A stretch of 64,000 nt of DNA, taken from Numida meleagris. Taxonomy: Eukaryota; Chordata; Aves; Galliformes; Numididae. The translations under genes were made by a program, and so were the position numbers. Below the pieces are notes generated by a model that was given only the letters and a program-made list of their open reading frames with translations, ran no database searches and was not told where the DNA came from. The DNA is taken from the NCBI RefSeq assembly GCF_002078875.1, contig NC_034410.1, positions 103,725,980 to 103,789,979 of the forward strand, read 5' to 3'. Of this stretch, positions 34,632-48,752 are shown one piece after another (the first letter of the stretch is position 1; each line of letters starts with the position of its first letter).

Positions 34632-35488
34632 TAAATTTAGAGAAGACAGCAAGTTGGGAGTAAGTGTCAATCTGCCTGAGGGTAGGAAGACCCCACAGAG
34701 GAATCTGGATAGGCTGGATCAATGGGCTGAGGCCAATGGGATGAAGTTCAAGAAGACCAAGTGGTGAGTCCTGCATTTTGGTCACAACAGCTACATGCAA
34801 CTCTACAGGTTTGGAGCAGAGTGGCTAACAACCTGTGCAGAAGAAAAGAACCTGGGGATATTAGTCAACAACCAGCTGGACATGAACCAGCAGTGTGTCC
34901 AGGTGGCCAAGAAGGCCAAGGGCATCCTGGCTTGCATCAGAAATAGTGTAGTCAGCAGGAGCAGGGAGGTGATCCTTGCTTTGTATTTGGCACTGGTGAG
35001 GCCACATCTTGAATTACTATGTTCATTTTGGGGCTCCTCACAATTAAAAGGCACTGAGGCCCTGGTGATTGTCCAAAGACAAGCAATGACGCTGGTGAAG
35101 GATCTGGAGCACAAGTCTTATGAGAAGTGGTGGAGGGAACTGGGATTGTTCAGTCTGGAGAAGAGATGGCTCAGGGGAGACCTAACACTCTCTACAACTC
35201 CCTGAAAGGAGGTTGTGGCAAGGTGGCGGTCAGCCTCTTCTTCCAAGGAACAGTGATAGGACAAGAGATAATGGCCTTAAGCTGTGACAGCAGAGGTTCG
35301 GGTTAGATATTTCTTCTCTGAAAGAGTGGTGAGGTATTGGAACAGGCTGCCCAGGGAGGTGGTGAATTTACTGTCCCTGGAGATGTTCAGGACATGGTTC
35401 AGTGAGCATGATATTGATAAGTTATTAATATTGGACCAGATGATTTTAAAGGTGTTTAACAACCTTAATGATTTCTTTATTCTATAAG
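34630..35488 (+). mobile_element. CR1 LINE, plus strand, right arm of head-to-head pair
   Basis: It starts at the decayed [10 protein letters not shown] motif ('agtaaatttagagaagacag') and runs to the 3' UTR at about 35488. Conserved coding segments are [19 protein letters not shown] (about 34705), EWLTTCAEEKNLGILVNNQL and [20 protein letters not shown] (34795-34970), and [14 protein letters not shown] (about 35143). An open stretch of 136 codons (34795-35205) remains, followed by frameshifts. The subfamily resembles the copy at 851 rather than its minus-strand neighbour. Confidence 0.95.
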
Positions 35489-37257
35489 ACTGGACCCTGT
35501 ACAGTCCAATAAAATGAGAAAAGCCATATAATATATTTAGGTACTTTTCCATACTAGTTCTAAATACCATGCTCATTTTCATGGGTCCAGAGATCATGTT
35601 TGGGATATAGTGTGCACAGTTACCAATCTGCAGGTATTGTTACAGACCATGAAGTAGCTACAGCAGTGGCTTTTAATCACGTAGGAATATCCGCTTAGTT
35701 CCAGTCAATTCTGAAACACTGGATCTGACATTTGACTTTAAATTCTCCAATTGTTTAAAGGAATTCAAGTACATACTAATCTTTAGAGGCATATTAAACT
35801 TAGAGTATTTTCTACAGTTTCTTTCAAGATTAAAGAAAGAAAGAAAAAGTCAGTGATTTACTTCTGGATGTAAAGGCTGTTATAGTGCATAATGGATTAA
35901 CTGTAATCTATAGTTAATGAGACTGAATCTAGTATTTGGTAAACATCTACTCCGTTTCACTAATGTTTGATATCTTCTGTTTTACAAAGTAGGCACATTG
36001 CTTATAAAGTTTGTTCCATAATGAAGGATCTGGGTGTTGACACAGTGAGACCTGTTTTTCATTTTTATGTTTAAGCAGCTATTTTGTTCAGTGCTGAATC
36101 ACCATGCAGCCTATGATAATTTAAGTAATGCATAGTGCTCTGTTTTTTTTGCCAAGTGACAGCAACAATGCTTCTTCCTAGGAGAAAAAATCTAATGTTT
36201 TCACTTCAGTGAGAAAATGTAGAAGTTTCCAGTTGTGGGATAAATATCTGAATTCTATCAGAGAATCATAGCCTCTTTAAAAAAAGACTAAGATATTAAT
36301 AAATAAGTGCCAAAATGGGGAAATAACTTTTTTTTTGTAGAACCACATTCTCTTCACAAGAATCTTAGGAGCCTCATTAGTTATCTGTGTTGAGTGGAAG
36401 TGACTATAGCACCTTCTCAGTGTTCTTCCACAAGGGAGCCAGGCTTTCAGCCTGGTTTTCTCTGTGACAGTTCTGAATTGCAGAAGTACAGCTGAAAATA
36501 TCGAGGTTTTGCTGTGGCCCCCGATACTGCATGTGAAGATCAGTTCTGAGTGAGCAAATAGAACTGACTGTGGAAATAGGACTTCTGAACAACCTGGAAA
36601 ATGAATAGACCTTTGACATTTCCCAGGAGGTAAAATCGCAGTGTTCAAGGAGATTCAAAACACCATTCTGTGTCTTCTAATGTATGAAATTAATTATTAT
36701 TTTTGAATTATAGACTAATGTGTTTTCAGAGAGAACTATTTGTTTTTCTGTTTTTATTGCAAACAGAATTGTTTGCCTTCTCTTGTCAGAAAGCTGGAAG
36801 GCTAGTTGTTGACATCTGTTACCAATGCATTTATGGACACAGCCATTTTGATTAAGGTTTATGCATTGAGACTTGAAGCCATGTTTCAATAAAAAAAAGA
36901 GAGAAGACAAAGAAAGAGAATAAAACGTGGATAAGATTTTCAGTAACACTAATTATTTTTTGGTTTTGTAAGAACACATTTGCATCTCCCACAGCATTTT
37001 CCACTATGACAGTGAATAATAGAAATGACAGCATTTTCTAGAATGAGCTTTTCAGATTTGTGACTCTTTTAATAGATATGAAAAACAAAATAACCCATGT
37101 TTCCTTTAAGCTTGATATGAAAGTAAGAATGTCTTGATAAATTAAACAAAAGTGAACATGTATTGATAACAGTGATAAGTTACATGAGCTGCTGGGTATG
37201 TGCTCCCAGAGGGTGGCATTCTCTTAAAGATAAAGATTTGCTGAGAAGTAGGATAAT

Positions 37258-37470
37258 CTTTGTTTTATAATACTATATATAACAGACATACATATATGTG
37301 TATAAATATTTATAAACATGCATTTTACCAATATATGCTTATGTATGCATGCATATATGCATATACAGATATGTATATACACAAATGCATATATTAAATA
37401 TACTAATATATTATAATGACATATGGTACATTGTAACATAAGGGAATTATCATATACAATAATATAATAT
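37258..37470. repeat. AT-rich alternating TA/TG/CA tract
   Basis: Imperfect alternating purine-pyrimidine DNA with repeated 'tatgcat' and 'catata' blocks, probably a decayed microsatellite. Confidence 0.6.
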
Positions 37471-40400
37471 GATCATTCAGAGATGAAAACTGTTGCTATT
37501 CATGATAGGTCTACCTACAAACCTGAAGGAGTTGCAGTATAAAACATTAGCCAAGTAGGTTGGTAGCAGTGTCTTGTGGCTTTTATAAAAATTATTCTTA
37601 TCTTTTAAATTGGCTGGAAATAGAAGTGCTCATGTACTAGCAGTCTGTTCTTACTCCTACCATCAGAGTGGTTCCAAAGAATGTCTATCAATATGGTGAT
37701 AGGTGCTTTATCTATGTAAACTTAAAAACAAATAAATAATTAGCAAATTATTAATACATCATAAATATAACCTAACATAGCAACTTTATAATACATAATA
37801 ATATAATAATCATGTCATATCAGATAATGTATTAAACATATATATGTGTCCATATATATACTTTTTGGGTGTTGCATTGGCCTTTTATATCCTGCCAAAA
37901 TAGTGGAGTTCATAGAAGGAAATTGTAGGCAACCAAAACCCACAGGGACTTCAAGTCTTGCAACTACCTGTTGAAATCCATTACTCTAGACAGCTTCCCT
38001 CTATTTTGTGCAAAGCCAGTTGACACCAAAGGATGTACTACCTGTGGAAGTGGGAAGCATAGGACTACAGCTTCCCTCTGAAGAGCACAAGTATTGCAGA
38101 CATGAAAATATTTTGAGAATGTCTGTAATTAATAAGAAAAAATGTTCACGACGCTGAGATACTAGAATCATTTTTGGAGGCATTTTTTAGAAATACCAAA
38201 GTCTTCAGAGGAAATTGAAAATGCAGAGAACAATATTAAGTCTACCAGTTCTTATTTATTTATTTATTCTTTTTTATACTGTACTCATAGTGACCTTGAA
38301 GAGTATTACTCTCAAAGAGTACATAACAAGATGATCCACAGAACTGGAACAATTAAACAACGAATTTTGCCTGACACTAGCCCCCCTTTTTGCTAAAAGT
38401 ATGTAACCTAATGACTGCAAAATGTGATGTGGCTGTTCCAGAAAGCCTGACAATGCACTGGAGGAGTAAAAGCAGCAGATTTCTCATTTGCATACTGTAT
38501 ATGTTCTGCAGTGGGTAGTTACTGATGGCTTTTTGCTGCTCTACTAGCCTTTTCAATATGTAAAATGTTGAGTACTGGTGAGCTGGCATTTCTTCCTTTA
38601 ATTGGCACATGGATAGACTGTTTCTCCCTAACAGATCCAGAAGAATGGGTCTGTGCTGAGTAAAATAGGTGCAGATATTTCAGTAAATGCAGAAATTTCT
38701 AGCACCATCTATTGGTAAAAAATATAAAAAATTAAAACTATTTTCACAAAATATGCATGCACTCAAATTAGAGTCTGATTGAATAAATGACTGCTCTTGT
38801 TTTAATTATTTTAAATTTCATTAAAATATATGTAAATATATCTTTTTATAACCAGATGTTTTGTCTGGGGTTTGCATTTTATTGAACTCATTCGTGCATG
38901 TTCACTCTTTTGTATAAAATCCTGATGAGCGTCTAAAAAGAGTATTCTTTTCCTTTCTGGGGAAAGTTTAACCAAGATGGGAAAGTGAGTGGGATCTTGG
39001 CTGTAACACAGGCTCAAAGAAGTAAATAAATCAAAGTGCTACTCTATAGTGAGCATATTGGACTTCACTAATATTTACATTCTATTATTGAAGAGTTTTC
39101 ATTTTCTATAACAAAGACAACAGCAGATTCTAAGAAGGAAAGGAGTTCACACTCTGCAGGAACTGAGGAAAGGGTCTTTGAGAAACATGTGGCTTTATGT
39201 TAAAGAAAGTACTGTCTCAACACAATCATCTAGCCCTTATATGAACAAGGTTATGTTCTTAAATATTTTTACATGCTGATTCAAATTGAGGTAACAAAAA
39301 CAAATAAAGGACTTAACAGGTTTGGCACATGTTGATCATTTATTGATATGGCATATTAACTCATGTGTGATCTTTGAGAAGGGCAGAAATGCAAAGTACA
39401 GCATGTTTCAAAAGTGATTTCCCATGGCTAAGGCAGAGTTGTGGAAAAATATCTATAAACCATTTTATACTGTTTTAATACTGTTTTATAGTAGTGCATT
39501 TCTTCAGGTATTGCTTCCTCTGGTTCATAGCCTCAGAGGCCTTTATTTTTCAGACAAATTTCTCTGCTATGTAATTTTGGTATTGTGAAAACTGAGTAAA
39601 TGTGACTGTCAGTGTGGTTGAACATTCACAGACACATTTCTTTATGCATATCCTCATGTTTTAGGCTACAGTATATAAAGGTTATACACAAGCTAATGTG
39701 TAGAGATTTGATAGCAGTGACGTATTTTTTCCTTTTTGGTGTATGGTTCATCTCAGCATGAGCTGTGTTTCCCCATTTTGGCTAGTGTTATATTCACCCT
39801 GGTAAGGTCACTTTCAAAGAGATTCCTCCCTAATGGGATTGCCAAAATAAGTGGTAGTGCCCCAAACTGAGGCTAAAGATAATATTTGAATTGTTTCTAT
39901 GAAGCATTTAATTATGTCTGAAATTCTAATTGAAGGTCAGGATGCATGGGATCATAGAAGTACTCAGGTTAAGTTTTTAAAATATTGCCAGTTATAGTAA
40001 TCGTTAGGGAAGCCAAGGCAAGAAGTTATTCCAATTCCAAGTATAGCAGTGAGTAGGATGCATTAATTTCTTCACCTTGAACCTAATGTAACTCAGCAGT
40101 TTTTATTTCCTTTCCTCAAGAAAATTATTCCAAAAGCTACCTAACTTTGGTAGAAAGTTTCACATTTTAAAAGGGGTTCGTGGGAAATATCCGAAGAGAC
40201 ATGAAGGAATGAGGGAGTCTGGGACTGTCTGCACTCCTGTGCCCATCCATGAGGCAGAAGTGCTGTAGCAGCTTCCTCTATTGCTGCTCAGAGCACAGCC
40301 TCTGGAGACCAGCTCATCTCCATGTCCTCATTTGCTGCATATGCAAGAATTGCCAACCTATCTCAGAAAGAATTAGTATTAGGGCAAGGAGAGCCTCATT

Positions 40401-43400
40401 ACCACAGTTTAGTCAATGAAGCCAAATAGGTTGTGTGAGATCCATGCTAACATGGCTAGTACATGCCATCTATACATGGCATTGCATTGCACATATCCCA
40501 TTAATCAATCAACTTCTGCTACATGCTATAGCCTTAGCAAGGAAAACAAATATTAAGTCCACCTAGGTGAAGTTTCAGCCACTGCAAGTGGAAGGAAGAA
40601 GGAAATTGTCAGTCCCTGTGTGATTTCTAGCTGGCTTTAAAAGTGTGGTGTGAAAGCACTTATGCTATACAAATAATATTTCAGTTCCTGGAGGAAGCTT
40701 TGAGTCAGTTGTCACATACTTTGTCCTTAGGTCAGGACAGGGAACATGAATGTAATAAAGCCTAGCATAAGGTAGTTTATATTCATTATGGAAATATTTG
40801 TATCATATTCCCTTGCAGAAAACATTATTTTTCATTTATTATATCCTAGCTGGCTCCAGACGTGAAGAAAGTCATAGCTAGAGGGTGTCTTCTTTTGAAG
40901 AGATTTCAGAAATCCTGAAACAAAAATAAACCATGGAAAATAATGAGGTTTTGATCCTGAATCTCAGGAACCCTTATGAGGAAACTTTTTGCAACACTGA
41001 AATCAAATGAGATTTTTTCTTTTCCCTCCTGAGAATCAATATCACTTTGTTTATCTCTGGATAAGACTCAGCAGTTTGTTACAATCCTCATTGACCTTCT
41101 TTTGCTACATCATTTCCCCCCCTCAAAAGTCTCTGCAGCTGCATAACCTGCTAAAAGAATTGTCAACTGAATGAGTCTGAAAAGCTCTTTGCTGTCTCTG
41201 AAGTCTTCTTGCTGTGCATAAGCACTGTCATTGCCCTGGTCTACTTCCCATGCTGAAAGCAAAACAGGCTTTAAACAAATCTTTTCAACCCAAACTAGCT
41301 GTTTCCTACTGTTACTGAATAATCAAATTCTGTTTGTTTTCTTGAAATAAAGGCTTCAGAGAATAATTTTTTTTTTTTTTTTTTTGTGGGGGAGGGGGCA
41401 GTAATCAAAATGAGTTGCATTTCACAAAATAGTAGAAGTTGGGACTTCCCAGTTGAGAACGTGCAACCCAAAATCCACTTGAAAGCAGAGTTAAAGAAGT
41501 TCAGTGTGAGAAGTTTTTCAGAACTGCTTTGACCCAGCTTGGGTCATATTAAACGATTAAGTTTACAAAGGGGAATTAATCTGGATTTCATTCAAAGATA
41601 AAAAAATACATACATATATACAATATAGTTATCACATTATTATTATGATCATAATCACTCTCACAATTATTTATTATTATGGGAACTGATATGTCAACAG
41701 CCATTCATACATTATGTGAAAAACAGTCTTCCAAATGCCATATGGCTGCTTAACCCTCCCCTGCTGACCATGAAATTTTGGGTTTCATTCTGATATGGAA
41801 CAGAAAACAAAGAAAACAGACAAAAGCAGCAAAAAACACTCCAGCTTTTACAAAACATTTGTATTCCACCTAATTCCACATTTTCACCCTTGCTGAAAAT
41901 CAATGTAATAACTAGACAGTGCCTTCCTAGTACTACATAAACTGAAATTGAACCATTCCATGGTTGCAAAATAATTTCACAATTGCTTTGCTAAATCACT
42001 TGAAAAGATAGAATCAAATCATTCTTGCACAGTAAGAGAAAAAAAATTAATGCATTGTATATACTTGATTAATGAGATGAGCTGTAACAGTAAAGCTTGT
42101 CAGTGGGGACTCTAATATGGTTGAGGAAACTCTTTCATCCAAAGTTATACTTTCAGGCTCTTATCCATTTGCAGGGTATTGTCTTATAGAGTGAAATTCA
42201 TCAGGCTGACCCTGTCTCCAAAAGTAGTCAATTTTTGCATGTTGAAAACGTGGCAGTATTTTTTGTTGTTTATAAGAAGATATGTTGTCATATTTCAGTC
42301 CTGTCCTCCTTGTGTACTCTCTCTCTTCCTTTTTTTCCCCTTTGTTGATCGCTCAGAAATGATTTAGTTTTTAACGGAACAGAAAACATACTGTTTTCCC
42401 AGAACACAAGTTGTGCTTTGCCATGTTATGCACAAAAAAAAGTGAAAGTGAAAAATAAAGGACTTTAAGTACATTATTTTCCAGATTGATATGAGAGCCT
42501 GATTCTGCAGTGACTGTGCATGCAGAGTATTCATTAATTTCAGTGCAACTACAGAATGCTCATAGAAATGTCCAGCCTCCTGGAATAAATGTACCTGGCA
42601 TATAAACCTGAACGGACTCTTGATCCAGCTGTCATCTCTAGATGACCTTGATCTTAAATCTGCTCCCTTCTATGTCACTGCTGGGCCTGACATTTTCTAT
42701 AATGACACTAGGTAAAGATCTATTGTTTCTGCAGAGAAAGTGGGTTTCATAGATATTGTGGAATAGCTCCAGTGGAGCTGACTTTCAAGCAGAGGGTACT
42801 TACCCATTTAACAGACTGGGATGTAATTCATCTCATTTTGCACACCGGTTCCCTGCCAAATTGACAGGGAGTGAAGAAGGCCATTTCCCTGCCAACTTCT
42901 TCCCTTTCTCCTTCCAGTCTCTGAGGTGGTTTGTATGATGATCTGACTGCCCTGCTCTGGGAAACTGTTCTAACCCAAAGGCTGCCATGTTTCTACAGCA
43001 CTTTCTAAAAGCACCAGTGGAAAAAACATGAGCATTCAAATTAGAATCAGAAGGAAAGGCATGGTGAAGGCTCTGGGAAATACCTTACAGAGAGTGGTTT
43101 GGACCACATTTTTGTGAGAAGAACAATGAGAGATCTTTTAATAACAATGTAATTTAAGAGGAATAAAACAAAGGACACTAAAAGGCTCTTAAGTCCCTTG
43201 GGAAGAGGTACAATAAGATTCAAGTGCTTGGATAGCACTTGCACATGGATAGATTCTCCATCTCTCAATGTCTTCAAATCAAGATAAAATACATTTTTAA
43301 GAGCTTTTCTTTAAATAAACATGTTAATGATTCACTAAGGAGTGGCTGGCTGCGTTCCTTTCCAGGGCGCATATTCTCAGATAATTAAGTCTCTCTTCAG

Positions 43401-46400
43401 CCAGGTCTGTGCAGTCCTCAAACCCCAAACCTCAGCTCCTTTAGGACTTATGTACACCCTAGTCTTGCTTACCCCACAGTTCACTGGAGTGAACAATTTG
43501 CCAATCTGTATCGGTAAGCCATATCGGCTGATAGAATATGCAGTCCTGAAGAGCTTTGTCGGTCACTCATTCTTATTAGCTTCACTGATAATAATATGAA
43601 TAGGTGTATGTACTAAAAATTAAAAACTGAATATTTAGATGAAAAACTGGGAGCAGAATAACAATAATAATAATAAAAAGGTAAAAAAAACAAAGTATGT
43701 TTAACAATCATCACAGTTGACTTGGCCTTTCTTGACTTTGGTGTGTGATACACAAGGGAGTTTCTTTGGGTTCTTTTTTTATTACTGTTGCTCTCTCTTC
43801 CCATGTTTACTGTCCAGTGGAGCTGTGAGGAGTCCTCTTTTCTTTATCCAGATTGGAATGCTATTTTTTTTTTTAAATCTACCCCTCAGGAAGACTTTTT
43901 CTTTTGTGCTTTACTTAGAAATCCTGCCCATGACAGACACCAATTATAGCTTTTCTCTCTTAAAATTCACCTTTGCCAAGATATCTGAGATATCACAAGC
44001 AAATAGGAATGTGTCAATCTGCAGTTTTAAGGGTCTCTGCATTCCCCCCATCCTCTCCAGTTTTCCAATCCTACTACATTCCTTCATTAAAATGTTTTTT
44101 CTGTCTCGGGTTAAATTTCTGGTTTATAAAAATACATGGTTCACGTGTGCTAAGAATCAGTTATTACACTAACAGCTTATTAATATCAGAATGACCAGCT
44201 GTTTACAGCACTGTATATAGACTGTATGCAATAAAGAACTAGCAGAACTAAACATCTAGGAATTGTCCAAAGTATCTGCCAACTGGCCACACATACTAGC
44301 AATTTCAAATTGGACACAATCTCATATCCATTTTATGGAAAGCCAAATTAGATGATCAGTTATCCTCAAACTGTTAAAGCAAAAATCAATCAAGATTGGC
44401 TTGTGTTGCAGAAAGATGCGGTTACATGATGGAACATGACAGTAATACTTTCAGCCCACACCATTAGAGAGCAGTCAACACCTCCGGATGCACATGCTAT
44501 TTGCCAGTTACTATACAGATACTCTGCGATAAAGGACATACTTCTTTTACCTCTTCTATCTTCCAGTTCTGTCTGGTTTCCTTTCTTTCTTTTTTTTCCT
44601 AAATTTTTTACTGTAGACCCTCCTCCCAGCTCAATACACAGAACTGGCTTTATAAGCTTCCCAAACCTGTTTGAAAAGGTAAATGCCAGTGCCTCTTTCA
44701 GAACCATGATTTTTTTTTAATTGATGTAACTTTTTGGATTTTTGGGGAAGTATTTTGTGGCCTGAATTCTAATGTCTTCACAAATATTCCTTCTTCACTG
44801 ACAGAACTGTGGCTCAGGAGACACTGGGAGCTGTAGTCTCTTAAGAGTTTTCCTCTCTGCCATCTCAAACATCATTTCTGAAACATTCATCACAAGAAAC
44901 AACATTGGATGAATAATAGGACTGTGTGATAATAGCTCAGATATACACATCCTCTCTCCTCCAGTGGCAGGTCCTGCTGTTGGCTACTTGTGATAATAGA
45001 AGAGTTCAGATCTGTTAACAGATATAGAGGGAAGGACACAGGACAGTATCCGAAATGGCACTGCACATGCTCAGTGGGAACAGGAGGGCTGTCAATGTGG
45101 AGTAAAGGCAGATTGCAGCAAAGATAGCACTCCTTGGGAAATGGTAACATTTGTTGAAAGGGCAAGAGAGGGATCTGCTTGCAGAACTTGCACGCAGCTA
45201 GATGTGCACCAGTACAGTCCATGTATAATAACAGTTGTGTATTTGTTTTCAAGAGAAGCTGTTTCCTTCACAGCCTTTGTAAAGATTTTTCCCGTATTTC
45301 TTTCTGCTGCTGCTTTCATCTCTTTTTTTTTTTTTTTATAATGAAATTTCCTTGTCAAAGTAACTTTGAACTTTAAAAGGAAAAATTATTTTCTGCTTCG
45401 GTATTGCTCTTAGTTTTAGCCTGTAGACCTTTCTTAAAAGAGTGACAAGCAAAGAGTAAAAGAGGGAGGGAGCTGACTTTCCTTCCAAAACAACTAAGAA
45501 CATAAGTCACTTTGGAAGGTTTTCAAAGATGCTGTGAAGCAAAAATAATCCTCCCATGCTTCATTCCCACACTAATGAAAGGAACTTAAGTCCCTGTACC
45601 TGAAGGATCTGTCTTGATTTTCACTGAAATTTGAGCTCCAAAGTCTAACACTTTGTGTTATTTTTTACAGCAGGATTCTATGCATTCCATGATGAAAATA
45701 CAGGGAGTCACTTTTCTGTCCTAAAGCAGTACGCAATCTGCATTCTCCCATGACAAATGCAGAGATGATGGCATGAGGCAATTCTGCTATCCAGGAAGGC
45801 AACACATCAACTTAATTTGAGCATGTGATCCTCATCATGAAATCTGGAGGTGTTACTTTTGTTTGCTACAAGTTACGCTGTCAGTTATAGCAAAGAATAA
45901 TATTTTTATTTCCTTGCACATAAACATATGTTATATACACATGCAGTTTATGAAGATAAAACTTTCTTACATAGAAAAGAAGGATAGGAGACACCAAAAA
46001 GGTAGGAATAGAGTTGGCAGTTAGAAGATGTGATTTCTAAATTCAGCATTTTTGCCTAATGCTGTTTTCTAGTGTGGTTTTAGACTAAGTTCCTAAGCAA
46101 AAATAGTGTTTCATCAGCAATCCTAAACCAAAGCCTTTAAAATCTGGTAGTACTTTTCTTCATGTCAATGTTTACAGGCTGCTTATCTGGAGCTAAATAG
46201 GAGAAACCATACTATCTATGGTATCTCCCTACAGAAGCTTGCCACTTGGTTTGAAAATTTCAAGTTCTGCAATCTTATTTAGGGCTTAAGATTAAAAGAG
46301 AGCTAATGAAATATTTCCCACAGATCCCATAATATATTTTAGGAACTTCCACCATTAATTAATAGTTCATAAGGTTCTTGCTTTGAGATCCTTAGATGAA

Positions 46401-46505
46401 AAAAAATGCCATAGAATGCTCTCAAACTATTTTTTTTCTGTAAGAAATCAAACTAGAATATAAACTTTTTTTTTTTACTTTTTTTTTTTCCTTGTAAGGT
46501 ATTAC

Positions 46506-46527
46506 TTTTTTTTTTTTTTTTTTTTTT
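46506..46527. repeat. Poly(T) run, 22 nt
   Basis: A T homopolymer that follows another T-rich segment at 46463-46490. No adjoining retrocopy was recognised. Confidence 0.9.
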
Positions 46528-47740
46528 ACCATTCTGGTCTGTCAATGTGTCTTTATTTCTCAGTCCTTTGGATTTTTTTTTTTATTCCTCCCGTACGTAC
46601 TTTCTATTAAATGACAAGTTTAAACTGTGGGAATAATAGATCTCTTGTAAGCTCTGTCTGCACTCACTATTCATTATTTATCCAGTGACCAGGTACAGTG
46701 GAAGCAGGCACAAAGCTAAATGCTATTGGACTAACTTTGATGCAGACGGTTCATTGTCTGAGAAAAAAGCATTTAAGCTTCAGTGTTCTCAGTCCCATGA
46801 TTTTGAACACCACCTCTTCCCCCCTCCTCATTTCTCTTTTATTAACTGCTTTACTCCAATGTCCTTTTGACTGTGGTAACTGGCACTGTCTACAAAATCC
46901 AGTACAATGATACTATTCATCCTGGCTGTGCCATTTATAGATTCCATAGCATGCACTATTCGTATGGTAAAGATCATTCCGCCTTGTCACTTTCCTTCTT
47001 TTGAAGCTGTGATTGCTGAAGCAAAGGGCAATATTTGGAATCTGATTAGTACATCCAAGCCAAAACCCTGACTCTAAAAAGCTGAAATCAAGAGAGCAGA
47101 ATTTGGAAACTTATGTGTGCACACATGCAGGGTATAATGAAGCATGCGGTGCCTCACACATGGATGTGGTCATGCTTCAGCAGAGAGAGCACCAGATGCA
47201 CTTCTCATTAGTACATCCTGCCTGACCATCCACCAAGAAGCATCAGTGTCCTCTGCAGGGGTGCTGCTCTCCTGCCTTCTAGCTAGTTAAATAACACAAA
47301 GCAGACAGGAGCAGCAGTGAGAGGGCTCCAAGGAAAATATTGATACTGACAAAGTATCAAACTCCAAAATGAATGTGTTAATATTAGTTGACCTTTCAAC
47401 CAGAGCTCTTGCCTAGTTTCATGTATTTCCATGTCATGTAGTCATGCTCCTTCCAAGTTTGAACATTTTACGAAGTTCCTAGAGGCATGAAAAGTCACTG
47501 TTGGGTGTGCTATTGAACAAATGTTCTCAGTTTTATTTCTAGTTGTTGCTTTACAGGGTGCAAAAATTATGTTTTGTGCTTTTATTTTTTATATATATTC
47601 AATTTACAGTAGTCATTCTTCTCAGAGGATTTATGCTTTCATAAGAAGACCAAACATATGCATTAGGGGTTAGATATAAACCATTACTAAGTGCAACATC
47701 CTATCCCTATATTTAAATCTAGACTTCATTTCCCAAGATG

Positions 47741-47833
47741 TGAAGGACAGAAGAACTAATGGAAGAAAGAGATAAAGTGAAAAAATGAATGAGAAAGAGA
47801 CAAGGGGAGGGGAAGGGGGAAAAGGAAGAGGAT
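47741..47833 (+). repeat. Polypurine tract
   Basis: About 90 bp consists almost only of A and G on the plus strand, including a G-rich core 'aggggaggggaaggggga' at about 47803. Such tracts can form triplex-like structures. Confidence 0.7.
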
Positions 47834-48698
47834 TGGCAGAATGGATGGATATATGGAAGACAAGCAGGAGAGACCACATGCCACCTATTTCACAGTCTGA
47901 GGTAGGACATAATGTTCATATAGAAAAAGATTTAAATGGAAAAGTAACTTAGTTATTAGCAAATGATAGTCATGATACTGCAGAAGATTTTCTTTCAGAA
48001 AAAAATAATAGAGAAAGCTTAAACAAAATACCAAAATCTACTGCAAATATTTTTAAGGAAAAGATGTAAAGATTATGTGTATTGTAAGAGTTATGTACTT
48101 ACTTAGTTGTATCAAATTGAATACACAGAAAAGGACACCTGTTCTCAAAGTGGGCTTTGAGCAATCTGGCCATCTGTTTATGTCTCTTCTTCTTACTCCT
48201 CTTCTACTATATTATCAGTTAGATATACTGCATGTTAACTCTTAGGAAAATCAAACAGTAGGATATATTCAAGCACCACACTGCAACCTTAGTCTAAAAA
48301 AATAAATCAGCATTAAATAACACCATTAATCCTATCAGGCCTGTTAGCTTCTCCTTCATAAATTCATGGGTGACACATATTTCTGATCTCTGCTTACAAT
48401 CATTTTATTCATTCTTTTACTCATAAAAAGCTGCTAAGTATGCTGTCTTCATAGAAAGATTCATTTTGATTTTTGGTCATCAAAGATGTTTTGGGATGTA
48501 ATAAAAATCATATTAATGAGTGCTCTCCATAGTGTTACCTCATGGAACATATTAAAAATTTTTACTACAAAACCTGACCCTTCCGTCTTATCCTAAGGTA
48601 CTGACTCAATTTTAGATCATAACTTTTAAAATCAGGAACTAGAATTTTACATGTAACTTTATAGGGAGTTAACAAACCAGGACTTAACAACTTTGTTG

Positions 48699-48752
48699 GC
48701 TTCTGGTTTGTAATTTTATTTTAAAGCTTCTGGTTTGTAATTTTATTTTAAA
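48699..48752. repeat. Perfect 27-bp tandem duplication
   Basis: Two identical 27-bp units, each starting GCTTCTGGTTTG and ending TTTTAAA, lie directly end to end at 48699-48725 and 48726-48752. Identity is complete, so the event is recent. Confidence 0.95.

Larger units (their letters stand above)
35489..48698. other. Long transposon-poor stretch
   Basis: Over 13 kb I recognise no CR1, LTR or mariner sequence. Simple sequence includes TA-rich DNA (37250-37470 and 37730-37870), T runs (41367-41385 and 46506-46527), T-rich DNA at 46463-46500 and a purine-rich tract (47741-47833). Open frames up to 151 codons (43717-44172, plus) have no family resemblance and no supported splice pattern. The stretch may hold old unrecognised repeats or regulatory DNA. 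Confidence 0.5.

Noticed and set aside
43717..44172. 151-codon plus-strand open frame as a gene
   Set aside because: Runs of F, L and C come from T-rich DNA, and no splice or promoter signals support it.
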